This document shows positions 50,408 to 58,310 of a DNA stretch of 64,000 bases, one piece after another. The stretch is from Thermoproteota archaeon. Its GTDB lineage: Archaea > Thermoproteota > Nitrososphaeria > Nitrososphaerales > Nitrosopumilaceae. Under the pieces are notes generated by a model that made no database searches, had not been told where the DNA came from, and saw only the letters and a program-made list of their open reading frames with translations. The stretch lies in contig QQVN01000005.1 in NCBI GenBank assembly GCA_003352285.1, positions 62,001-126,000 on the forward strand, in the 5' to 3' direction. A program made the translations under genes and the position numbers. Each line of letters starts with the position of its first letter. Positions within the stretch are counted from its first letter, which is position 1.

Positions 50408-52177
50408 ATGGTCTACAAAGCTGGAAGTTGGAATTTAACAGAGCTAGTAAAAGATCCAAAGAGACCAGAATTTGAAAATCAAATTAGACGTATTCAAAAA
50501 AAGGCAACTGAATTTGAAAAGATAAAATCAAAACTAAAACCAACCATTTCAACATCAGAATTTTTAAAAATTATCAAAAATTTAGAGACAATTTCTGAAG
50601 AGATTAGTGTTGTTGGAGGATATGCATCTCTTTCCTACTCTGCAAACACACAATCAGATGAGGCAACATCACTATTAACAAGAATGAGCAAGCTGGGCTC
50701 AGATGTCTCTAATCAGATTTTATTCTTTGATTTATGGTGGAAGCAAGGAATTGATGAAAAAAATGCAAACCGTTTAATCAAAGATGCAGGAGATTTGGCC
50801 CAATATCTCAGACACAAACGCCTTGTTGCAAAATACTCCCTTAGTGAGGCAGAAGAGCGAATAATCAATACTTTGGATGTGACGGGAATTACCGCTCTCA
50901 TCAAGCTCTATGATAAAATAACTAACGCCTTTGAGTACTCAATTATCTTAAGAGGTAAAAAAAGAAAAATGACTCGAGAGCAATTATCTGGTCTTGTTAG
51001 AAGCACTAATGGAAAGACAAGAGAAGCAGCTTACAAAGTCCTATTATCAAAATATTCACAAAACAGAGGAGTTCTAGGCGAAATTTATCAAAACATTGTT
51101 CTTAATTGGAAAGATGAAGGAATCGACATTCGTGGATATCCATCTCCTATTTCTATGAGAAACATTGGTAATGATGTAGACGACAAAACAGTATCCTCAC
51201 TATTGCATGTATGTAAAAAAAATGCTCCAGTATTTCAAAAATTCTTTCAACAAAAAGCAAAGATGTTAGGCCTAAAGAAACTTAGAAGATACGATCTATA
51301 TGCTCCAACAAATACAAAGGTTAAAGAAAAAAATTATCCATACGATAAATCAGTCAGACTAGTCTTTGAATCATTAGGAAAGTTTAGTCCAAAGCTTGCA
51401 GAGTTTGCAAAAAACATTTTTGATAAGAATCATATCGATTCTTCAATACGTCCAGGAAAGAGAGATGGGGCATTCTGCAGTACGCTATCTCCAAAGATTA
51501 CCCCGTTTGTACTAGTGAACTTTACTGGAAAATCACGAGATGTATTTACACTTGCACATGAGCTAGGTCATGCAGTCCATAGTCAAGCAGCTGAAGGAAA
51601 ATCAATTCTTGTTCAGGATGCACCACTGCCATTGGCAGAAACAGCGTCAACATTTTCAGAATTACTTTTGTATGAAAATCTAGCAGATAAGGTAAAGACT
51701 AGTGAAAGAAGAGCTATGCTTTCTGAAAAGATTGATGATCTATATGCAACAATTGGAAGACAATCATTTTTTACTTTGTTTGAGGTAGATGCTCATAAAC
51801 AAATTGCAGAAAGCACCACAGTGGATCAGATTTCAAAAACATATCTTGAAAATTTGAAAGTTCAGTTTGGAAGCTCTGTTGCATTAACTGATGATTTTGC
51901 AATAGAGTGGAGTTGTATTCCACATTTTTATCATACACCATTTTACTGCTATGCATACTCTTTTGGGAATTTACTGGCCCTATCGTTATTTCAGAGATAC
52001 AAAAAGGAGGGTACAAGTTTTAGTAAAGCATACATTGAGATTTTAGCTGCGGGAGGATCACAAAAACCAGAAAAGCTGCTCGCAGAGTACGGTTTTGATA
52101 TAAGATCACCTGAATTTTGGCAGGAAGGCTTTGATTATGTCAATAGTCAAGTCAAGGAATTAAGTAAACTGGAATAA
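50408..52177 (+). CDS. M3-family oligoendopeptidase
   Basis: A 589-residue zinc metallopeptidase of the PepF/oligoendopeptidase F group that degrades short peptides in the cytoplasm. The zinc site HELGHAVHS (HExxH) is followed by the third ligand in PLAETASTFSELLL. The N-terminal helical region and the C-terminal FSYCYAYSFGNLLAL-like segment are normal for the family, as is the total length. ATG start at 50408. Confidence 0.93.
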   Translation: MVYKAGSWNLTELVKDPKRPEFENQIRRIQKKATEFEKIKSKLKPTISTSEFLKIIKNLETISEEISVVGGYASLSYSANTQSDEATSLLTRMSKLGSDVSNQILFFDLWWKQGIDEKNANRLIKDAGDLAQYLRHKRLVAKYSLSEAEERIINTLDVTGITALIKLYDKITNAFEYSIILRGKKRKMTREQLSGLVRSTNGKTREAAYKVLLSKYSQNRGVLGEIYQNIVLNWKDEGIDIRGYPSPISMRNIGNDVDDKTVSSLLHVCKKNAPVFQKFFQQKAKMLGLKKLRRYDLYAPTNTKVKEKNYPYDKSVRLVFESLGKFSPKLAEFAKNIFDKNHIDSSIRPGKRDGAFCSTLSPKITPFVLVNFTGKSRDVFTLAHELGHAVHSQAAEGKSILVQDAPLPLAETASTFSELLLYENLADKVKTSERRAMLSEKIDDLYATIGRQSFFTLFEVDAHKQIAESTTVDQISKTYLENLKVQFGSSVALTDDFAIEWSCIPHFYHTPFYCYAYSFGNLLALSLFQRYKKEGTSFSKAYIEILAAGGSQKPEKLLAEYGFDIRSPEFWQEGFDYVNSQVKELSKLE

Positions 52178-52190
52178 TTTTGTAATTAAT

Positions 52191-52273
52191 GGGGCCGACA
52201 GCCATACGCACAGGCTGCCGGCTTGTTCCCCGATCGGTTTGAATCGATGTCAAGTCTAATATTCCATATTAGA
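52191..52273 (+). ncRNA. Candidate structured RNA, GC-rich, downstream of the M3 peptidase
   Basis: In an otherwise AT-rich gap, GCCGACAGCC (52194-52203) pairs with GGCTGCCGGC (52213-52222), 10 bp with one mismatch. GGG (52191-52193) can pair with the C run at 52228-52231. ATCG/CGAT (52233-52236/52245-52248) closes a loop GTTTGAAT resembling a tRNA T-loop, and TCTAATAT/ATATTAGA (52255-52262/52266-52273) is a perfect 8-bp hairpin. No ORF is found here. Strand is assumed from the flanking genes. Confidence 0.5.
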
Positions 52274-52337
52274 AATTTAAACGTTTGAGAAAAATCCAGA
52301 ATAAATTGTAGCAACCTTAATACTGTAAATTAGAAAC

Positions 52338-53525
52338 GTGCATTTTGTGTATAGAGTATTTGCCATAATCGCAATTGCCATAGCCTCCTTTGGAATCAGT
52401 CAAGCAGATTCCCAAGAACTCCAATTTGCAACATTCCAAGAGATGGGACAGGTGTTAATTGATCAACAAATATCAAACAATGTAACTGCATCAATTACTC
52501 TTCAGAGCACCAGCAATCAAGAGATGAAGATACCCTCAGACGTTGAACAAAAGATTAGAGAAAATCCGCAGATCATCTCAGTGATTTTAACAAATGAAGA
52601 AAGATGCATTCTCGGAGTCTTTGATCAAGCATGTATTTTGATTAATGTTTCACAGCATCCAGACTGGAAAGGTATCAATGCAATTCAAGATGGAACTAGA
52701 ATGATTGGGGATTCGTTAATTGATGATATTAACAGAGTTTTTGATACTAACGCAGAATTTCATTCAGTATACATTCATCACAGTGATGAAGCAAACAAAC
52801 TACTTGATACATCAGGGGTTGTTTCAGGAAGAGGAACAGTTTCAGCAGTATATGTAATGCCGCTTGAGGACACAATGTCAATGTATGAAAAGATTTCATC
52901 AATTTTGATACCCAAAGTAATTAGGGATTCGGGAGGATTTTATGAAAATGCAAAAAAGATGTCTTCTGATCCAAATGCAAGTATGACATTTTCAATTATT
53001 CCAAGAGATAATGCATCGTTATTTCAACTAAAATTATCAATTGATTATCCTAATGCTGCTGATAAGGTGAGCACCATTAAACCATTAGAATTTTTACATG
53101 CAGATGAATTAAGAAGATCATCATACTTTTCGGGAGGATTTTATCCACTAAATTCATTATTACAAGTAGTGGTATTATCACCAGAATCAACCAGTATTGA
53201 AAAAGTTCGAGGTAGTTTGATGGACACTCATCTTATTGATGAAGAAAAAATCCCAACGGATGTAACCCAGACTGGTTGGATATTTGATCCAGATTCAGGT
53301 GAAAAAATTGAAGGAAAGTTTCTCTTTGGAAAAGAATCGGTAGTAAAAAGTGAAGACTTGGAATTTACGTTAACAGGATTTGGCGGGGAGTTTACCGAAA
53401 AGCCAATTATAGAAAATGTTGACGTCGAGGAAAATTACGAATCAATGATCATAGTTGCAATTATTGCCATAGTAGCAATCGGTGCAGCATTATACTACCT
53501 TAAAGGATATAGAAAATCAGCCTAG
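52338..53525 (+). CDS. Secreted, C-terminally membrane-anchored protein
   Basis: A 395-residue protein with GTG start. An N-terminal signal (FAIIAIAIASFGISQADS), a large external part of about 340 residues and a C-terminal helix (MIIVAIIAIVAIGAALYYL) with a short basic end. The external part has strand-rich repeats (SVILTNEERCILGVFDQACILI with a Cys pair) but no motif that I can name. Likely a surface-exposed protein of unknown role. It is preceded by the structured RNA candidate. Confidence 0.7.
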   Translation: MHFVYRVFAIIAIAIASFGISQADSQELQFATFQEMGQVLIDQQISNNVTASITLQSTSNQEMKIPSDVEQKIRENPQIISVILTNEERCILGVFDQACILINVSQHPDWKGINAIQDGTRMIGDSLIDDINRVFDTNAEFHSVYIHHSDEANKLLDTSGVVSGRGTVSAVYVMPLEDTMSMYEKISSILIPKVIRDSGGFYENAKKMSSDPNASMTFSIIPRDNASLFQLKLSIDYPNAADKVSTIKPLEFLHADELRRSSYFSGGFYPLNSLLQVVVLSPESTSIEKVRGSLMDTHLIDEEKIPTDVTQTGWIFDPDSGEKIEGKFLFGKESVVKSEDLEFTLTGFGGEFTEKPIIENVDVEENYESMIIVAIIAIVAIGAALYYLKGYRKSA

Positions 53526-54073
53526 ACAATCAAGACTGCTGCAGCAAACACGGTAGTCCATTTACCATCTTTGTTTCCAATTGCAGTTTGAGTAATGTTT
53601 GATGATTTGTAGATTTGTCCAGAGATATTCCATTGTTGTCGTTTCTCATCCCAGCTTTTGTCAATATCAAAAGGAATGCCTAAAGATGATGCCAACATTT
53701 GTGCAGCGATGTCTTCTGCATAGTCACCTGCTTGTTTTTCACTTTGTCCAAAGGAATCATACTCTGAAAGATATCCATATCGATTAGGATCCTTTGGTTG
53801 TGCAATTCCTACTGATGCAGCAGTTAATCTATGCGGTTCATTAGTTTGGTTACGGGAATAAATTGTAAAGAGAATCTGTCCGGGATTAATTAGCTTTAAT
53901 CCTTCCTTTCTTGAGACAAGTTTTGCATGTGGTGGAAAAATACTAGAGATTAAGACAAGGTTAGTTCCAGCAATTCCTGCATCTCGTAAGGCATACTCAA
54001 AACTAGTTAGCCTATCTTCGTGTACTCCTTTTCCTTTTGTTAAAAATAATTTCTTTGCTACTAGGTCTAACAA
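53522..54073 (-). CDS. pdaD: Pyruvoyl-dependent arginine decarboxylase
   Basis: A 183-residue proenzyme that self-cleaves to form a pyruvoyl group and turns arginine into agmatine, the first step of archaeal polyamine synthesis and a precursor of agmatidine. The cleavage site is in LVLISSIFPPHAK, between the two serines. PGQILFTIYSRN, SVGIAQPKDPNRYGYLSEYD and YAEDIAAQML follow the family. ATG start. Convergent with the preceding gene, with overlapping stops. Confidence 0.93.
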   Translation of the reverse strand: MLDLVAKKLFLTKGKGVHEDRLTSFEYALRDAGIAGTNLVLISSIFPPHAKLVSRKEGLKLINPGQILFTIYSRNQTNEPHRLTAASVGIAQPKDPNRYGYLSEYDSFGQSEKQAGDYAEDIAAQMLASSLGIPFDIDKSWDEKRQQWNISGQIYKSSNITQTAIGNKDGKWTTVFAAAVLIV

Positions 54074-54111
54074 TTTGTCATTTCTCTAAGATATTATTAT
54101 TTATATTTTGA

Positions 54112-54603
54112 TTAAACAGAGGAATCCGCAATTTGTCTAAGAGTTTGAAGTATCTCCTGCCCGTGAGATTCTACTGAGATATCTCTAAAGATTTTCCTAA
54201 TCAGTCCGTTTTTGTCTATAATGTATGTACAACGCTTTGGTAATCCAGCTATATTCAAGCCAGCATAGAGCCTACATGTGTCTTTTTTAGTATCACTTAG
54301 GTGCTTGTATGGGATTTCATATTCATCTACAAACTTTTTTTGTGAATCAATGGTATCTATAGAAATTGCAAACAGTACAGAATCAGTAGAAACGATATCA
54401 TCATAGGATGCAATTATACTTTGGGCCATTTTGAAGACTTTTTTTGAAGGACATGCAAAAAGATGATTCTTTGGATAAAAGCACAAGACTACGTTCTTTT
54501 TTCCCTTAAAAGAGCTCAAGGAAACCTTGGAACCATCATGTGCATCAAGCTCAAAGTTTGGTGCAGGTTCAGATTCTTGCATGGGAATTATCTTCATGCT
54601 CAA
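54112..54603 (-). CDS. Peroxiredoxin (BCP/AhpC-TSA family), altered active site
   Basis: About 163 residues; start TTG 54603 or ATG 54597. The thioredoxin-fold core is clear (NFELDAHDGSKVSLSSFKGKKNVVLCFYP, AISIDTIDSQKKFVDEY, TYIIDKNGLI). The peroxidatic Cys is C51 (TTG numbering) in FYPKNHLFACPSK. The conserved Thr of the PxxxTxxC motif is replaced by Leu at 48, and the BCP resolving Cys at +5 is absent; other cysteines (TCRLY, KRCTY) might resolve. It reduces peroxides if active. Confidence 0.82.
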   Translation of the reverse strand: MSMKIIPMQESEPAPNFELDAHDGSKVSLSSFKGKKNVVLCFYPKNHLFACPSKKVFKMAQSIIASYDDIVSTDSVLFAISIDTIDSQKKFVDEYEIPYKHLSDTKKDTCRLYAGLNIAGLPKRCTYIIDKNGLIRKIFRDISVESHGQEILQTLRQIADSSV

Positions 54604-54669
54604 TATTTAACAAATTGCTTCCCAAATGACTGGTTTCTAACTAGAATTTTTATACTATGTAAATAGGGT

Positions 54670-55227
54670 TTGAGTGTTTTGGAAGAGTCGTTTTTTGAAT
54701 CAGACATCTTTATTGTAGGATACTATGTCTTGACGGTTGGTGCATCTCTTCTTTTAATCAAGGACACCAAAAAAAGGCTAAGTGATCTAAAACAAGGATT
54801 ACGTTCAATCAAGTATGCACCATTTGCATTTGGAATAGTTATTGTTTATGCTATTTTATTATTTGATTTTCTAGATACGATTCCTTTTCTAAATTGGAGC
54901 TGGCTTGGATACAATATTGCCTTTGGGCCTTTTGCAGAACAGGGAATTTGGGGAATAATTCCTTTCATTCCCTTGTTGGTGTACATGTTTATTCACATCA
55001 ACTATGTAGAAGAATTTTACTTTAGGAAAAGCAAAAAGATGGTACTAGTTTGGGCACTCATTCATATTGCAATGGGAATTAAAGTACACACTGCATTATT
55101 CCTAATACCAATTGGATTTTTGTTCAAGTATGTTTATGACAAAAAGGGTATCAATCATTCGTATGCGATGCATTTTGCAACCAACATAATGATTGTAATG
55201 TCACTTTTCCTTACGTTTGTCTCGTAA
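54670..55227 (+). CDS. CPBP-type intramembrane protease-like protein
   Basis: A 185-residue membrane protein with five or six hydrophobic helices; TTG start at 54670, with TTTTATACT about 22 bases before. The C-terminal half has the CPBP/Rce1-like motifs: EEFYFR (EExxxR), WALIH (FxxxH-type) and HFATN (HxxxN). These glutamic intramembrane proteases include CAAX-processing enzymes and bacteriocin-immunity proteins; the substrate is unknown. It overlaps the end of the convergent small gene by 27 bases. Confidence 0.7.
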   Translation: MSVLEESFFESDIFIVGYYVLTVGASLLLIKDTKKRLSDLKQGLRSIKYAPFAFGIVIVYAILLFDFLDTIPFLNWSWLGYNIAFGPFAEQGIWGIIPFIPLLVYMFIHINYVEEFYFRKSKKMVLVWALIHIAMGIKVHTALFLIPIGFLFKYVYDKKGINHSYAMHFATNIMIVMSLFLTFVS

Positions 55228-55404
55228 TCTTGGTTTTTGTGTAAGAAATATCCATCCGGCAAATCCACCAAGACAGAGATTAATCACTCCAAGAAATGTC
55301 AAATAAAACACATTGTTGTTAAGACCTAAAAAAATTCCTGCAATACCAGTTCCAAAGAACAAACCCATTATCACTTTTAGTTTATGAGGCGGGATGTATT
55401 TCAT
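55201..55404 (-). CDS. Small two-helix membrane protein
   Basis: A 67-residue protein from the ATG at 55404 (MKYIPPHKLKVIMG). An open extension upstream would run over tRNA-Thr and is not used. TTTATAATC on the minus strand about 26 bases before the ATG is a good TATA box. Two membrane helices (LKVIMGLFFGTGIAGIFLG and VFYLTFLGVINLCLGGFAGW) end in a lysine/arginine tail (RLRDKRKEK). No family recognised. Confidence 0.6.
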   Translation of the reverse strand: MKYIPPHKLKVIMGLFFGTGIAGIFLGLNNNVFYLTFLGVINLCLGGFAGWIFLTQKPRLRDKRKEK

Positions 55405-55494
55405 TGCTGATCTGCACAATCCGAGATTATAAAAACTGACGGGGTAAATGAGGAGAGAACACTTTAAACTATCTGAAATTTCATTGTACTCCGT

Positions 55495-55569
55495 GCCAAT
55501 GTAGCTCAGCCTGGCTAGAGCATTCGCCTTGTAAGCGAAAGGTCGCGAGTCCAAATCTCGCCATTGGCT
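55495..55569 (+). tRNA. tRNA-Thr (TGT)
   Basis: Acceptor GCCAATG/CATTGGC, D arm GCTC...GAGC, anticodon stem TTCGC/GCGAA with loop CTTGTAA (anticodon TGT), variable AGGTC, T arm GCGAG-TCCAAAT-CTCGC, discriminator T as expected for archaeal tRNA-Thr. No intron, no encoded CCA. CTTTAAAC about 30 bases upstream fits a promoter. Confidence 0.96.
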
Positions 55570-55647
55570 CATCAAATTTTATCAAATTAGCTCATCCAAA
55601 GTTTACAATGGTTTATTATACGTGTAAGGACCAGTTAAATTGGAAAT

Positions 55648-55684
55648 AATGACGATCAGGCAATGATGCTGTTTTCGTCATTGC
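55648..55684 (+). promoter_or_regulatory. Mutually exclusive hairpins in the DEAD-box helicase leader
   Basis: AATGACGA (55648-55655) pairs perfectly with TCGTCATT (55675-55682); alternatively GCAATGA (55660-55666) pairs with TCATTGC (55678-55684). Both stems use TCATT, so only one can form. A TATA-like TTTATTATACG near 55610 would start the RNA about 70 bases before the ATG, so the leader is transcribed. Confidence 0.5.
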
Positions 55685-55703
55685 TTTACGAGAGAAAAAT
55701 AAA

Positions 55704-57167
55704 ATGACAAAATTTAGTGAGTTAGGAGTAAGACAAGAGGTACTAGATGCTCTAGAAGATATGGGCTTCAAAGAAGCATTCCCTATTCAAGAGGCTACAA
55801 TTCCAGTTTTACTAACAGGAAGAGATGTTATTGGTCAAGCACACACCGGAACAGGTAAGACTGGTGCATATTCTATCTCAATGCTAAACCAAATTATTCC
55901 AAAAAACGGAATTCAGGGATTAATTTTAGCACCTACTAGAGAGTTAGCAGTTCAGATTACAGAAGAGATAAAAAAATTCGCTAAGTACACTGGAATTAAG
56001 GTCGTATCAATTTATGGTGGACAAAGTATGGGACCACAACTCTCAGCTATTGCAAGAGGTGTTGAAATCATAGTTGCAACACCAGGAAGATTAATCGATC
56101 ACCTAAAACGGGGTTCTTTAGACCTTGATGATATTGCTCATGTAGTTTTAGATGAAGCAGACACCATGTTAGATATGGGATTTATTGACGACATTCAGTT
56201 CATTTTAGATAAAACACCAGATGAAAAGACAATGTCATTGTTTTCAGCAACTATGCCCGTAGAAATATTAAGATTATCAGAAGAGTATTTGAGAAATCCA
56301 AAACAGTTTCTTCTTGACGCAGATGATCTTAGTGGAGAAGGAATAGATCAATCATATCTAGTTATCAAAGATAAAGACAAGATGAAGTATCTAATTGATT
56401 TTATTAATCAAAATAAAGGCAGACAGTCAATTGTTTTTTGTTCAACTAAACACAGAACTCGTGATGTCACAAGAATGCTACACCAAAGTAACTTTGATGC
56501 AGTTGCAATCGAAGGAGACATGTCACAACACAGAAGAGAACAAGCCATGGGACGATTTAGAACTGGAAAAGCAGAAATTTTAGTTGCAACAGATGTAGCT
56601 GCAAGAGGAATTGATGTACCAAGAGTGGCTTTGGTTGTAAACTATGATGTTCCAAACCAAGAGATGGTTTATTTCCATAGAATCGGAAGAACCGCACGAG
56701 CTGGAGCCAAAGGAAGAGCAATTACACTTGTATCATATTCATCTGTAGGAGAATTCAATCTTATCAAACGACAGATCAAAGTAAAGATGACTGATCTAAA
56801 CCAAGAGATGGGAATTGAGATTAACATTCCTGACCCATTAAAGCGCGAAGTACCCCAAAGAAGGTATGGAGGATACGGTGGAGGAGCCAGAAGAGGAGGC
56901 GGATATGGGCGCAGTGGTGGCTATGGTAACCGTGGAGGAAGATTCCGAAGGGATGGGGACGCCAGAGATGGCAGAGTAGGCAAAGGCGGTGGAAGAAACA
57001 ATTATGGTGGAAGAAGTTACGGCGGACGTAGTTATGGTGGAAATAGTTCCTATAGAAGAGATGATGATTCAAGAGATAATAGAAAAGAGAGTGGAAATTC
57101 TGAAAGAAAGCCATATAGAAAATTTAGCTCAGAGAAGAACCATTACGGTCTTCGAAGTCGCTGGTAG
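55704..57167 (+). CDS. DEAD-box RNA helicase with RGG/YGG tail
   Basis: A 487-residue ATP-dependent RNA helicase. Motifs: Q motif FKEAFPIQEATIP, AHTGTGKTGA (Walker A), PTRELAVQI, TPGRLIDHL, LDEAD, SAT, FCSTKHRTRD, TDVAARGIDVP and HRIGRTARAG. After residue about 385 the chain becomes a glycine/arginine/tyrosine tail (GGYGRSGGYGNRGG) that binds RNA. Such helicases remodel RNA and ribosomes, often at low temperature. ATG start; its leader can fold in two ways. Confidence 0.93.
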   Translation: MTKFSELGVRQEVLDALEDMGFKEAFPIQEATIPVLLTGRDVIGQAHTGTGKTGAYSISMLNQIIPKNGIQGLILAPTRELAVQITEEIKKFAKYTGIKVVSIYGGQSMGPQLSAIARGVEIIVATPGRLIDHLKRGSLDLDDIAHVVLDEADTMLDMGFIDDIQFILDKTPDEKTMSLFSATMPVEILRLSEEYLRNPKQFLLDADDLSGEGIDQSYLVIKDKDKMKYLIDFINQNKGRQSIVFCSTKHRTRDVTRMLHQSNFDAVAIEGDMSQHRREQAMGRFRTGKAEILVATDVAARGIDVPRVALVVNYDVPNQEMVYFHRIGRTARAGAKGRAITLVSYSSVGEFNLIKRQIKVKMTDLNQEMGIEINIPDPLKREVPQRRYGGYGGGARRGGGYGRSGGYGNRGGRFRRDGDARDGRVGKGGGRNNYGGRSYGGRSYGGNSSYRRDDDSRDNRKESGNSERKPYRKFSSEKNHYGLRSRW

Positions 57168-57221
57168 ATATTGGAAAAAATCTAAAACTTAAGAGTCAGT
57201 AATACACAGATAAATTAAGAG

Positions 57222-57458
57222 ATGCATTCTGGCTACATTTTGTTAAACTGTGATTTAGGCGCAGAAGAATATATTGTAGAAGAATTACGAACCATGCCAG
57301 AAATAAAAAATGCGTTTTTAACTTTTGGCGCTTATGATGTAATTGCAGAAGTTCATGCAGAGACTCAGGACGAGTTTGAAAAGATTGTAGGTACAAAAAT
57401 AAGAAAACTGGCAAGAGTAGTCAGTACAATGACTCTAAATGTAATTAATCCCGAATGA
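57222..57458 (+). CDS. Stand-alone Lrp/AsnC ligand-binding (RAM) domain protein
   Basis: A 78-residue RAM-domain protein lacking a DNA-binding part, a paralogue of the one at 35156: GYILLNCDLGAEEYIVEELRT, FLTFGAYDVIAEVHAETQ, and STMTLNVI. It likely assembles and binds a small ligand such as an amino acid, and may act on DNA-binding Lrp proteins. ATG start, 54 bases after the helicase. Confidence 0.85.
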   Translation: MHSGYILLNCDLGAEEYIVEELRTMPEIKNAFLTFGAYDVIAEVHAETQDEFEKIVGTKIRKLARVVSTMTLNVINPE

Positions 57459-57493
57459 TTGTTATATTAGACACACTGGAATTTTGATACGAC

Positions 57494-57781
57494 ATGGAAA
57501 AGATAGAATATGAGGGAACAGTTTGGGCAATAAATCACAACAATCCCGAACCGCTTGTTGAGCATTCATTAAAAGTTCTTCAAACACATGGCGTAAAAAA
57601 AGAAGATATTGTTCTGACAGATGCTCCAGAGAATGTCAAGGTGGGTGCAATTGTTGTCGAGATTTGGCCACATCACTTGGATGTAGGCAGAGTAAGAACA
57701 ATAAGAAATGAGTCATTCATTAGTGGAACAGTCATGGTTATAGAATTAAAAACAGATGTTGAAGGAAACTATATAGAATAA
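57494..57781 (+). CDS. Hypothetical 95-residue protein
   Basis: ATG start. Soluble, beta-rich with a middle helix (HSLKVLQTHGVKKEDIVLTDA) and a closing strand (GTVMVIELKTDVEG). Histidines lie in WPHHLDVGRV. No family recognised. The next gene starts two bases after its stop, so these are probably one unit. Confidence 0.6.
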   Translation: MEKIEYEGTVWAINHNNPEPLVEHSLKVLQTHGVKKEDIVLTDAPENVKVGAIVVEIWPHHLDVGRVRTIRNESFISGTVMVIELKTDVEGNYIE

Positions 57782-57783
57782 AT

Positions 57784-58278
57784 TTGAAGAAGAAGAAAAT
57801 TCAAAACATTGTTCTTGCAAGCATTGCAGTTATTATAATTTCAGGAGTTGTGGGGTACAACTATTACATAGACCAAGTAAAGATCAAAGGATTTACTTTT
57901 GGAAACGAGATTCAGCAAATTCAAGAGGAATTAAAAAAATCCCAAGATGAATTTTTGGCAAGTGAAAAGATGTTAAAAAATGAAGAAATTTCAAAGGAGG
58001 AATTTTTGGAAGTAGCAGAGAAACATACTGCAAAGATGCAGGAATTAATTTTACGATATGACTCTTTGAGTCCACCTGAACCATTTAAGGCATCAGTAGA
58101 TTTGCTAAAGTTGTCAACGCAGACTCAACTAGAGGCAGAGAATCTGATAATTAGTTGGGCCAAAACAGGCAATACAGACGATCTTTTACGAGCAGATGCA
58201 ATATTTCAAGAGGCTTTTGAGTACGAGATGGCAGGATTATCAGAATTTAATGCAGTAAAGGCAGGAATCAAACCATAA
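57784..58278 (+). CDS. Membrane-anchored helical protein, unknown function
   Basis: A 164-residue protein starting at TTG two bases after the previous stop. One N-terminal membrane helix (IVLASIAVIIISGVVGYNYY) and an external helical part with coiled-coil character (IQQIQEELKKSQDEFLASEKM). The C-terminal half (QAENLIISWAKTGNTDDLLRA-type) is also helical. No family recognised. Confidence 0.6.
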   Translation: MKKKKIQNIVLASIAVIIISGVVGYNYYIDQVKIKGFTFGNEIQQIQEELKKSQDEFLASEKMLKNEEISKEEFLEVAEKHTAKMQELILRYDSLSPPEPFKASVDLLKLSTQTQLEAENLIISWAKTGNTDDLLRADAIFQEAFEYEMAGLSEFNAVKAGIKP

Positions 58279-58310
58279 TTCCTTTTAATTATGATTGACA
58301 AGTAGAGTTA

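Noticed and set aside
52191-52250. A tRNA or split tRNA half
   Set aside because: The loop GTTTGAAT resembles a T-loop, but no acceptor stem, anticodon arm or D arm can be built from the flanks.
55405-55575. N-terminal extension of the 67-residue membrane protein
   Set aside because: It would run antisense through tRNA-Thr; a good TATA box and ATG exist at 55404.
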